Assembly (NCBI RefSeq): GCF_900167915.1
Contig: NZ_FUYM01000003.1
Span: 310,001-374,000 of the forward strand
DNA length: 64,000 nt
Direction: 5' to 3'
DNA from: Rhizorhabdus histidinilytica
Lineage (GTDB): Bacteria > Pseudomonadota > Alphaproteobacteria > Sphingomonadales > Sphingomonadaceae
Numbering within the stretch: the stretch's first letter is position 1; each line of letters opens with the position of its first letter. The notes under the pieces were generated by a model. It did not search any database, was not told where the DNA came from, and worked only from the letters and a program-made list of their open reading frames with translations. This document shows, one piece after another, positions 15,179-23,700 of this stretch. Both the position numbers and the translations under genes were made by a program.

Positions 15179-16044
15179 TAGGCCATGTCCCCGGTCAGAG
15201 TGGTGTTGTCGGCCGTGACGCTCGTCCGGTCCGCGCTGGTGCCGTCATCGTTCAAGATGATGCCGGTCGCGGTCCTGGTTCCAACGCCGGTCACGGTGAG
15301 GGTCAGGAGATAGCTTTCGTCGAACTCGGGCAGCAGGTCGCCCTGAATGCTCCAACTGATCGTCTTGGTGGTCTCGCCGGGGCCGAAGGTTCCCGACCCC
15401 GAGGGGAAGACGCCGCCGGCGAAGTCGCTGGCGTTCGCGGGGCGAACGCCCGTACCGCTGATCGACCAGTTGAAGGCATAGGAACCGTTGGAGCCGTTGC
15501 GGTTGAGCGTGGCCGTCGCGGTGCGACCGACCGTGCCGGTGTTGCCCTCGGTCGCCGGGGCAATGGCCGATAGTGATATGCTCGGCGGGTTGGCGGGCAG
15601 GTCCGCCTGGTTGACGCGCACGATCTCCTTGCAGAGCTCGAAGGTCGGCGAGACGGTCAACGCGCTGTCTGCGCCGTCGACGTTCTCTGGCCAGCCGAAC
15701 GCCTTGCCCTGAGAATAGCGGATCGCACCGCTCGGATAGATGGTCCGGGAGGCGAAGAGATCATTGTTCTTCGGGTCGGCCGCGATGCGGAACAGCGCCT
15801 GGCCGGCGTCCTCATCATCGAGCAGCATGTTAGGCTGCAGCGTGCCGTAGTCAGCGCCGCCCTTGTGCTTCTGCTTCGCACCGATCAGCGGCTGAAATTC
15901 GATCTTTGCCGATACCGGCCCGATCGCGCCGAGCTTCTCGATACCACCGACCTCGATCCACGGCAGCAAGGCGTAATCGGCGGCAGTTTCGCCCGCTGGC
16001 AGCGTGGCGGACAGGGCGAACGTCGTGCCCGAGGCGCTTCCCAT
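15178..16044 (-). CDS. Second tail-tube paralogue fused to a Calx-beta domain
   Basis: 288 residues. Residues 1-145 align without large gaps to the tail-tube protein at 27105-27554: both share EVGGxEKLGAIG, GTLQPNM, DAGQ, AADP/FADP, IRYS and PENVDGAD blocks. Residues 150-280 form a Calx-beta type domain (PPSISLSAIAPATEGN, PANASDFAGGVFPSGS, ESYLLTLTVTG). ATG 16044 was chosen because homology begins there. Its place among fibre genes suggests a decorated tube subunit or a tail-tip ring. Confidence 0.75.
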   Translation of the reverse strand: MGSASGTTFALSATLPAGETAADYALLPWIEVGGIEKLGAIGPVSAKIEFQPLIGAKQKHKGGADYGTLQPNMLLDDEDAGQALFRIAADPKNNDLFASRTIYPSGAIRYSQGKAFGWPENVDGADSALTVSPTFELCKEIVRVNQADLPANPPSISLSAIAPATEGNTGTVGRTATATLNRNGSNGSYAFNWSISGTGVRPANASDFAGGVFPSGSGTFGPGETTKTISWSIQGDLLPEFDESYLLTLTVTGVGTRTATGIILNDDGTSADRTSVTADNTTLTGDMA

Positions 16045-16055
16045 GGTGATGCTCC

Positions 16056-16244
16056 TCAGCGGTCGAGAATGAAGGCGTTGGGGTCGCGCCGATGCGGGGC
16101 CATGATCTTCGGGCAGGCCTCGTAGGCATGGTCGCGCCCGCCGCAATATGTGCAGCGCAGGTGGAGGCGAGCGGAGGAGCCGCCCCACGTCTTTGGACAG
16201 AGGCGGAGCTGATGGCGGCTGCTACCGCAATATGAACACCTCAC
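16056..16244 (-). CDS. Double CCHC zinc-knuckle protein
   Basis: 62 residues with two zinc knuckles: CSYCGSSRHQLRLC at residues 3-16 and CTYCGGRDHAYEAC further on, each C-x2-C-x4-H-x4-C. Zinc knuckles of this type bind single-stranded RNA or DNA. The GTG start overlaps the holin-like gene stop (GTGA). Small zinc proteins of this kind occur in phage late operons; their role is unknown. It could be a nucleic-acid-binding regulator, possibly of mom (see findings). Confidence 0.75.
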   Translation of the reverse strand: MRCSYCGSSRHQLRLCPKTWGGSSARLHLRCTYCGGRDHAYEACPKIMAPHRRDPNAFILDR

Positions 16245-16585
16245 GGCTCATCCCTGCCGCCGATGCTACCGCCGATGCCGCCCGGTCCGTTGAAGTTGAT
16301 CCGGGCGCCGAGCAGCGTCACGACCATGGCGACGAACGACAGGCCGAGCACGATCAGCAGGCCCGTGATCGCATGGTCCTTGAGGTCCAGCAGGCGCAGG
16401 ACGATCGTTGTGCAGTCCTCGGCAACGGGCCGCGTGCCCGCCATCTTCGCCGCGTTGATCGGAACCACACACCACCGCGCGGGAGTGAGGCCGTAGAGCT
16501 GCCAGACCAGCGTCGCGCCCATGGCGAGCGCGCCGATCAGGATAACCCAGACCGTCCAGCGGAACGGCCGATCGTGGCCGCTCAT
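16241..16585 (-). CDS. Two-helix membrane protein, holin candidate
   Basis: 114 residues with two transmembrane helices (WTVWVILIGALAMGATLVW and ITGLLIVLGLSFVAMVVTLL), separated by a polar loop with two Cys (WCVVP, AEDCTT), and a Gly-rich C-terminus. It follows the endolysin gene with a four-base overlap, the place expected of a class II holin. Length and topology fit, but no sequence family was recognised. Confidence 0.55.
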   Translation of the reverse strand: MSGHDRPFRWTVWVILIGALAMGATLVWQLYGLTPARWCVVPINAAKMAGTRPVAEDCTTIVLRLLDLKDHAITGLLIVLGLSFVAMVVTLLGARINFNGPGGIGGSIGGRDEP

Positions 16586-17184
16586 GCCCCGAACCTCACC
16601 CACCAGCCCTCGGAATGTCCGGGCGTGAAGTAGTCGGAGCGGTTGTCCCAGCCCTTCAGGTACATGGCGTCCGACGGCCGGCGGAGAACGAGATCCTCGT
16701 AATATTCCTCGCGCATCGCCCACCAGGCGCCGGCCAGGAACTCCTCGCCGCGCCCGAGGCGCTTGGCGAAGGCCTTGGCGGTCTCGCCCCCGACGCCGAT
16801 CTTGCCGTCGATGCCGCAGTCGAGAAGATCCTGCATCCGCTTGATCGCCGGCACGGGCCCGGCGCCCCAGCCGAAATCGAGCAGCGAAGCGGTCACGCGG
16901 GACCATGCGAGCCGGTCGAGCCCGACATCGGAATAGAACAGCTTCTTCGCTACCGCGCAGGCCTCGGCGAACGGCAGGCGCTCGATGTCCGCCATCGTCA
17001 GCGTCTCGACACGGATGCCGCGATAGGCCGCCAGAGTGCGGCCAGTGACGCCATAGTTGGAGCCGAGGAGCACGCCGACACCCTTCTGGCCGGTGCTCCA
17101 GTTGCCCGCATCGTTGGGGTGGCGAGACATACCTCCCTCCCATCGCCGAATATAGTCGGCGACGAACTGGTCGACGTTCATCAT
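16582..17184 (-). CDS. Endolysin, GH108 muramidase
   Basis: 200 residues. The N-terminal domain matches the glycoside hydrolase 108 family: catalytic Glu in RRWEGGMSRHPND (E16) and the typical KGV..SNYGVT region. A peptidoglycan-binding domain follows (LLDFGWGAGPVPAIKRMQ, IDGKIGVGGETA). There is no signal peptide, so it depends on a holin. Two ATGs stand in tandem at 17184 and 17181; the first overlaps the stop of the upstream gene (ATGA). Confidence 0.85.
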   Translation of the reverse strand: MMNVDQFVADYIRRWEGGMSRHPNDAGNWSTGQKGVGVLLGSNYGVTGRTLAAYRGIRVETLTMADIERLPFAEACAVAKKLFYSDVGLDRLAWSRVTASLLDFGWGAGPVPAIKRMQDLLDCGIDGKIGVGGETAKAFAKRLGRGEEFLAGAWWAMREEYYEDLVLRRPSDAMYLKGWDNRSDYFTPGHSEGWWVRFGA

Positions 17185-17633
17185 TGTCCAGCTTCCTCGA
17201 TATCGCGAGCCACGCGTTGTGCGCTGGTGGCTGCCTGGGCCGAGTTGCGAAGGTCGCCGATCTCGGGGCGCATGCGACGCAGGAAGGCCTTGGCACGACG
17301 CTCTGCCGCCCGGCGCTCGGCCTCGCCCTCGGCGTGCAGGAGCGCGTGGATATGGTCGAGCGCCTCGTCCAAGTGCGCGACCCGAGCGATGATTGGTCGC
17401 AGCTCGGCGAGCTCGCTGCGCAGCGCCGCGCCCCACTCGCCCGCCGCGTCGAGCAGGTCGAACGTCAGCTTGTCGCGCCGCGCTTCGAGGCGCGCGTCTG
17501 CCTCGCGGTCATCGCGCCGCATCTCGGTGCGCGATTTCCACCAGGCCGCCACGCCCTGGAAGATGAGCGTTCCCCCGCCGCCGCTGGCTGCGGCCACGAC
17601 AAGTTCGACGGCGCCGGTCACGCGCCGCCCCAT
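17181..17633 (-). CDS. Coiled-coil membrane-associated phage protein
   Basis: 150 residues. A weakly hydrophobic N-terminal segment (GAVELVVAAASGGGGTLIF) is followed by about 100 residues of highly charged helix (EMRRDDREADARLEARRDK and others). This architecture is seen in small phage lysis-cassette proteins. It is directly upstream of the endolysin with an ATGA overlap. An accessory lysis function is likely but not proven. Confidence 0.5.
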   Translation of the reverse strand: MGRRVTGAVELVVAAASGGGGTLIFQGVAAWWKSRTEMRRDDREADARLEARRDKLTFDLLDAAGEWGAALRSELAELRPIIARVAHLDEALDHIHALLHAEGEAERRAAERRAKAFLRRMRPEIGDLRNSAQAATSAQRVARDIEEAGQ

Positions 17634-17706
17634 TCAGTGGAGCGCATATATCCCCCTGGGAGTGTGGCCCGACTGGCGGGCGGATGATTAGCGTCGAGAT
17701 CGGCCG

Positions 17707-18324
17707 TCAGGCCGGATATCCCGCCTCGATGTCGACCGCGAATACGGCCTCGGCGGTGTCGGCCGCCTGGATGGCGTCGCGGATCGCGGCCGCGGCCTCC
17801 TGACAAGCGTTGAGGTGCTTCTGGACCGCGCGGTGCATGGCGATCATCGCACGCGCATCATGCGTGACGACCATGTCGTCGGCCATGGTGAAGCCAACGA
17901 TGAACGGCTCATCGGAAGCGAGCGCGGCGAGTGCGTCGGTGGCATAGCCGGTGATCTTGCTCTGGCTGTTCGGATCGGTGTCGACCCGCCCGAGCATGGT
18001 TGCGCAGCCGCCTTCGGCGCGGCGCTGGCGGATATCCTTGGCGCGGGCCCAGACGATCGCGCGGGCCTCCTCGATCGGTAGCGGCTCGGTTAGCCAGATA
18101 CGATGCGGCACTGACGTCCCGGCGAGCGACGAGCCGAGAACGCGCACATGCTCCGCAGGTGCTTCGGGCTCGACGATCTCGACCAGACCGACCTCGGCGC
18201 GCATGTCTGCCGTGACCTGGTCGGGCCAGCCCGCCGCAAACTGGATCATGTCCAGACCTTCGCCGATCGTGAACGAACCGTCGATTTCATGCCAGCCGGT
18301 GGCGTCTTTGTGGGCGTACCGCAT
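17707..18324 (-). CDS. DUF4376 protein, probable tail-fibre assembly factor
   Basis: 205 residues. The C-terminal half is a DUF4376 domain: AKDIRQRRAEGG, a central SQSKITGYATDALA-like strand and the helix MHRAVQKHLNACQEAA. Proteins of this family lie next to fibre genes in many siphophages and are thought to help fibre attachment. The N-terminal part is a small unknown domain (MRYAHKDATGWHEIDG). Confidence 0.65.
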   Translation of the reverse strand: MRYAHKDATGWHEIDGSFTIGEGLDMIQFAAGWPDQVTADMRAEVGLVEIVEPEAPAEHVRVLGSSLAGTSVPHRIWLTEPLPIEEARAIVWARAKDIRQRRAEGGCATMLGRVDTDPNSQSKITGYATDALAALASDEPFIVGFTMADDMVVTHDARAMIAMHRAVQKHLNACQEAAAAIRDAIQAADTAEAVFAVDIEAGYPA

Positions 18325-18962
18325 CAGATCCTCAGCAGTTCGATGATGTAGGCGTCGTAGGAGCCTCCGGCCGTGTCCCAGCCGAAGCTGAAGCCCTGAC
18401 CGTCGTAGAGAGGCGCGTTGGGCTGGAGCCGGTCGTAGGCGAGCAGCTGCGTCGCAACGTTCGGGTTTTCGGCGCCGTTATAGAAGGTGCGGGTTCCCCA
18501 CGAGTTGAACCCGCTAGGAAGGGTCGGCTCTACCTCGGTGAAGTTGGCCCCGACCGAGACGGTGGCAAGCAGTAGTCCCGCATGCGACGGCCCGCGCGAA
18601 AAGCCGGACGTCGACATGCTGGTGCGGGCGCCGCTGGTCCCCGTTGCCTTGGCCAGAGATAGTGCATTGACGCCACGATAGACCGCGACATTGCCGCCGC
18701 GGCCGAAGGTCACGCCTGATCCGATGTCGCCGGCGGCCAGTATCTTGCTGCTGATGGCGGTGGCACCCAGCCTTGTCCAACCACCCGCAGCGCTGGAACC
18801 GGCGAGGTAGAAAGAGCCGAGGCCGATCGCGAAGTCGCCGGCCCGTGCCCCGATCGACGCAAGCGCCGCGCTGGGAACGGCGTTGTCGCCGGCCGACAGT
18901 GTGCCGATCCGGCGCGCATTGATCGCGGAGGGCGTCAGGAGGCCGCTCGCGAAGGGGAACAT
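18324..18962 (-). CDS. Tail structural protein of unknown family
   Basis: 212 residues, Gly/Ser/Ala-rich and beta-rich, resembling a jelly-roll lectin fold (WTRLGATAISSKIL, VSVGANFTEVEPTLPSG, YDAYIIELLRI at the end). Start and stop overlap its neighbours by one or more bases. It is probably part of the tail tip or adhesin assembly. Confidence 0.6.
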   Translation of the reverse strand: MFPFASGLLTPSAINARRIGTLSAGDNAVPSAALASIGARAGDFAIGLGSFYLAGSSAAGGWTRLGATAISSKILAAGDIGSGVTFGRGGNVAVYRGVNALSLAKATGTSGARTSMSTSGFSRGPSHAGLLLATVSVGANFTEVEPTLPSGFNSWGTRTFYNGAENPNVATQLLAYDRLQPNAPLYDGQGFSFGWDTAGGSYDAYIIELLRI

Positions 18963-19798
18963 CAGCCGGCCACCTCGCCCTTGCCGAAGCCCATGGTCAC
19001 CGTCAGGTCGTCGTTGACGATGCCGGTGAACTTGTCGACGGCGTTGGCGGTGGTGCTCAGTTGGGGCACGACGCCGAAGAAGCGCAGCGCCGCCGCATAG
19101 GCGAGCGCGCGATTGCCGGTACCGTCCTGCCGCACTTCCAGCGTGAAGCTTTGCCCGGGCCGTCCGCCGGTCACGTTGAGCACGGCCGGGCCGGTCAGGG
19201 TCGTCTTGAAGTTCACGCCGGCCGTCAGGTCGAGGGCGATCGTCGAGGCATAGGGCACCGTCACCCAGGCAACCGCGTCGATCAGCGACTTGGGCGTCAG
19301 CATCGCCTCGACCGAGGTGCCGGCGCGGACGTCGGCCGCGCTGGCTGCCGGACTCAGCACCACTGGGGCGGACGGCCCGATATTCCAGTCGGTGAACGAT
19401 CCGCTCCCGAGCGTCTTGCCAACCGCAATCGCTAGTTCGCCGGTCGCCGCGTTGTAGGAGGCGACCTGCCCATGCATCCAGACCCCGGTCGCGCCGGTGG
19501 CGGCGGCCAGGACGTACATGTTGGCGCGGAAGCTCTTGCCCGTCTCGACGAAGAAAGTCTTCGTGCCGGTGCCGACAGTGACGTTGGTGGTGCTGTGGCC
19601 GTTGACCGCCGGCGCGTTCATCGCGCTTGCTGCCGCATCGATCGCGGCGGCGAGCGCCGCGTTCAACTGGTCGACCAGCGTCAGCAACTGGCTGACGAAC
19701 AGCACCAGCCAGAGGAGGAAAGCCTCCATCTTGGATGAAAAGGCGGCGCGGCCCTCCGACCGCAACGGCGGGTCGGGCGGCGCGGTCAGCGTCGTCAT
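18962..19798 (-). CDS. Tail fibre-like protein
   Basis: 278 residues. An N-terminal helix region (FLLWLVLFVSQLLTLVDQLN) is followed by an Ala-rich coil and a beta-rich C-terminal region with a TSVEAMLTPKSLIDAV block. That block (x-A-x-x-P-K-x-L) is typical of phage tail fibres where it precedes repeat units. The hydrophobic helix may anchor the fibre trimer. Follows the tail-tip gene by 12 bases. Confidence 0.65.
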   Translation of the reverse strand: MTTLTAPPDPPLRSEGRAAFSSKMEAFLLWLVLFVSQLLTLVDQLNAALAAAIDAAASAMNAPAVNGHSTTNVTVGTGTKTFFVETGKSFRANMYVLAAATGATGVWMHGQVASYNAATGELAIAVGKTLGSGSFTDWNIGPSAPVVLSPAASAADVRAGTSVEAMLTPKSLIDAVAWVTVPYASTIALDLTAGVNFKTTLTGPAVLNVTGGRPGQSFTLEVRQDGTGNRALAYAAALRFFGVVPQLSTTANAVDKFTGIVNDDLTVTMGFGKGEVAG

Positions 19799-19810
19799 AA
19801 TGGTCTCCGA

Positions 19811-20713
19811 TCAGGTGAGGCTGCGCAGCGTCCAGCTGAAATAGCTGACGTTCTCGGATGCGAACGAAAACTCGAAGGTCCGCATGAAGCCGAAGACGGT
19901 CAGCGTGTCATACTGGCCTTCGACGATCCAGATGGACGCCTTCGCGCGCTGTGCGACGACGGCCTGGTACATCGCATCGGCTTCGCTCGTGTCGATCAGC
20001 GATTGGCCCTGCAGCGTCCGCGCGAAGGGCCGCTCGTCGATGGTGATGTTACCGTAATCGTCCTCGCGCACCTTGCTGAAATCATTGCCGCCCAGCTTCA
20101 CGCCGGCCTCGGTCGTGCCCATGTCGAGCTGCCGCCCGATCCCCAGCGTGCCGCAACCGACCGGACCTCCCGCGTCCGCGCCAAGCAGCGTCACGGTCAG
20201 CACGCCGTCGCCATAGGCAGGGATATCGAGAAAGCGCAGGCTGGAGCGGATGCCGATCGGTTCGAAGAAATAGGTCCAGGCGTCGGTGATCGCCTGGCCG
20301 CCGGCATTGGTCGATTGGGTCTGGCTATAGACCACCGTGCCGTCGACCGTCATCTCAGCGGTCACCAATTCGGCATCCGTATCGAGAATGACCAGCGCGT
20401 CGATCGCGCCCGGCGTCAACACGATGACGATCTCGCCCGTACCAACGGTGGAGCTGCCGACGCTCTGGTCGAACATCGCCCAGGCATTGGTCGGGCCGAG
20501 ATAGACCCACCAGACCGGCACCTTGCGATCGTCCAGCAGCGGATCATGTCCCGAGTTCGCATCCTGGAGCGATTCGAAGCGCTGATGCTCCCGGATCACC
20601 TTGTCGCCCTTGGCGTAGATGGTGGGGGCGTCCCAGGCCGGATGCTCCGTCTCGGCGACCGAACTGCTGGACAGGATCGCGTCGGTAACGTCGGTTGGTC
20701 GGATCAGCTTCAT
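19811..20713 (-). CDS. Tail-tip/baseplate protein downstream of tape measure
   Basis: 300 residues from ATG 20713, in an ATGA overlap with the tape-measure gene; a longer open frame upstream is tape-measure coding shadow. The N-terminus contains a carbohydrate-binding-like motif (APTIYAKGDKV, FESLQDANSGHDP), and the body is beta-rich. It stands where distal-tail or hub genes are usually found, but it is short and resembles none of the standard hub families. Confidence 0.6.
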   Translation of the reverse strand: MKLIRPTDVTDAILSSSSVAETEHPAWDAPTIYAKGDKVIREHQRFESLQDANSGHDPLLDDRKVPVWWVYLGPTNAWAMFDQSVGSSTVGTGEIVIVLTPGAIDALVILDTDAELVTAEMTVDGTVVYSQTQSTNAGGQAITDAWTYFFEPIGIRSSLRFLDIPAYGDGVLTVTLLGADAGGPVGCGTLGIGRQLDMGTTEAGVKLGGNDFSKVREDDYGNITIDERPFARTLQGQSLIDTSEADAMYQAVVAQRAKASIWIVEGQYDTLTVFGFMRTFEFSFASENVSYFSWTLRSLT

Positions 20714-23700
20714 GCGGCCTCCACCACCGTCACCGCGAGCGTGCCCTCGCCCTCCTCGGACGCGCGCTGCAGCGTCGCGTCGATCCGGCCAGTGCTGCCG
20801 GCGATCGCCGCGAGCTGGGCCCGCATCGCTGCCCGGTCGTCGGCCATCTCCTGCCGCATCTGGACGATCTGAGCGCTCAGTTCGCTGGTCGACGTCGAGG
20901 CCGAAGCGGCAGCGGCAGCGGCCGACGCCTGCGCCATCCACTCGGCCGCCGCCGAACTGTTGTCGTTCGTGGCCGCCCGGGATGAGACCCCGCCGTTGAT
21001 CATGTCATAGACCGATTGCAGGCTGTTCGCGGTAAGCGCCTGGATGCGGATCAGTTCCTGGCTGCTTGTCGCCTCGGCGGCGGCGGCTTCGAGCAGGCTC
21101 TTGGAGAGGCCCGGCAGGTTCTTCGCAGCATCGATGTCGCCGAGCCGGGCCGCCGCGACCGCCGCATTGAACGCGCCCTGAAGGCTGGCGAACGATCCGC
21201 CGGTCGCCCCCGCCGGGACTCCGCGGATGCGGTTGATCTCGTCGAGGATGCTGTCGCCGACCGAACTCCACGCGCTGGCAAGCTCCTTCGCCTTCTGGGC
21301 GGCTTCCTGGGCGGCGGCGATCTCGTCCTGCCGCGCCCATACCTGCTGCTGGAGCGCCTTCAGCTCGTCGGGGACGAGCGCCAGGTCGCGGGCCCGGAGC
21401 GCGGCGGTGTTCCCGTCGAGCTGGAGAAGCTGGCGCTCCAACTGGTCCCGCTGCTGGCTGATTGCGGCCTCGTCGCGCAGCGCCTGGATGCGATCGTAGA
21501 GGGCCCGGTTCGACGGATCGAGCGCATCGCGCTCCATCTGGCGAAGCGCGGCGGTGTTGCCCTCCGCCTCGTAAAGCTGCTTCTGAAGGTCGTTCGCTTC
21601 GCGCAGGATCGCGGCGGCCGAAGCCGCATTCTGCCCCGAATTGACGATCTGGGCGAACGCGGGCGCGATCTCCAGCAGCGTCGCGTACATCTGCTGCCCT
21701 GCGGCCGTGGTAAGGTCTTGGGCTTCGACCAGGGCGCGGAAGCTCGCGATGCTGTCCGGCATCGTGATGCCGAGGCTATTGAAGACCTTGCCCAGCTGCG
21801 CGGTGCGCGCGGCGGCCTGCTCGGCCTCACTGTAATAGGTCGAGAAATATGCGCCGACGGCATCTTGATAGGCGGAAGCACTCTCGAAATAGCCCGCTAT
21901 CGCCATGCTGGCGTCGATGCCGAGCGACGTAGCCGACAAGCCGAGCTGCTCGAGCGAGGTGGTGACGACATCGACCGTGGAGGCGACCCGAACGAGGGTC
22001 TCGAAATAACCCTCCCCGACCTGCTGGAACTTCTCCAGGCCCGCGATGGCGAATTGCGCCATCTTGTCGGCCTCGGCGCCGAACACGGATTCCAGCTTTT
22101 CCTGGATTTCGTCGCCGGAAAGGCCCTTGAGGTCGATCTTCCCTATCGACACAACGAAGCTGTTGAGCCGGGCGGTGATGGTGTCGAGGTCCACACCCAG
22201 CGGCCCGGCGGCCATCTTGATGGCGTCGCCGAAGCTGGTCAGCAGCAGCCCGAATTGCTGCTGGATGGACTCATCGAGGTCGCCATACTTGGTCGAATAT
22301 TTTGTGCCGGTGCTGACGCCGAGGAACTTCTTCGTCTTTTTGATGTCGGCATAGGTCTGCGCATCGAAGCCGACACTCGCGATATCGCCATAACTCTGTG
22401 AGCCGGCATAGATGCCGCTTCCGACGATGCTCGTCTTGGTGCCGAACAGGCCACCGAGCAGCTTCTGCGCGAAGCCCAGGATATCGCCGATCACCGGAAT
22501 CTTCGACAGCAGCGGCCCGACGATGAGGCCGGGAAGGCCGCCGAGCACGAGGTTCGACAGCGTCTTGCCGATGACCGGGTTATAGCCCGTGTTCACGCCG
22601 GCCGAGGCGTTCGCGCCGATCCCGTCGGTTCCGCCCAGCCGAATGACAAGGTTCGTCAGACCGCCGATATTGGTCTCGATCGACTTGAGCGACGCGGCCA
22701 TCTGGCGCGTGAATACGAGCGTCTCGCTATCGAGATCGCCGAGCAGGTCGAGCGAACGCTTTACGCTGTCTGATTTGGCCGAGGGATCGCCGAACACCGT
22801 GCCGGTGCCGCCGTTGGTCTGGGGCGCCGCGCCGGCGCTGCCGCCACCACTGAAGCCCAGCGACGCCATGACGCCGAGCATGGCGGCGACGGCGGGAAAA
22901 GCGAGCGGCCCGAGGGTCGCGAACATGCGCGCGGCACCGCCAGCAACGTCAACCGCAGTCCGGGCGAGCTGGACGACGGTCAGCGCCCGCTCGGCCGCAA
23001 CCATGGCGCGATAGCCCTTGCTATTTTCGCCGAAGAATCCCTTCGCGGCGTCGGTGAGACCGATCAGCGACGACATCTGAAGATCGGCGGTCAGCTTGGC
23101 GCCGGCGGCTTGGCTGATCTGCTGGCTCTTGACCTGCTTGTCGATCTCATCCTGCCGGGCGCCATAGGTGCCGAGGATTTTGACCATGTCGCCCAGCGCA
23201 GCGCCGCCGCGGCCAAACGCCTTTGCGAGGCTGTCGCCGAGCGAATCCGCAAGGTCGGCGGCTAGACGCAACTGCTCGTTATACTGCGCGGTTTCGGCGT
23301 TCACCGTCTGCTGCTGGACCGCGATCTCCACCTGAGCCGCGACATAGGCAAACGCGTCGTCGATGTTCCAGCCCGCCCGCTGCGCTTCCTGCCACGCCTT
23401 CAGCGTGGCGAGCGCACGGACCCGCGCCTCGGTCGTGGCGTCGATCATGCGCTGCTCAAGCTGGAGCCGTTCAATCTCGTCGTTCGCGCTGGCCTGCGCG
23501 GATAGAAACTGTGCCGCGCGGGCCGCATCGGCGGCCCGATCGCGCGCCGCGCGTTGATCCTCTAGCGCCCTCGTCGCCTTCGCCGCCTCTGCGACAAGCC
23601 CCCGCTGCTGCGCGGCCTCGATTGCGGCGAGCAGCGGCAAATCGGCGATGCGATCACGCACGAGGTCGGCGGTGCGCTCCGCCGGCACCAGGCCGGCCGC

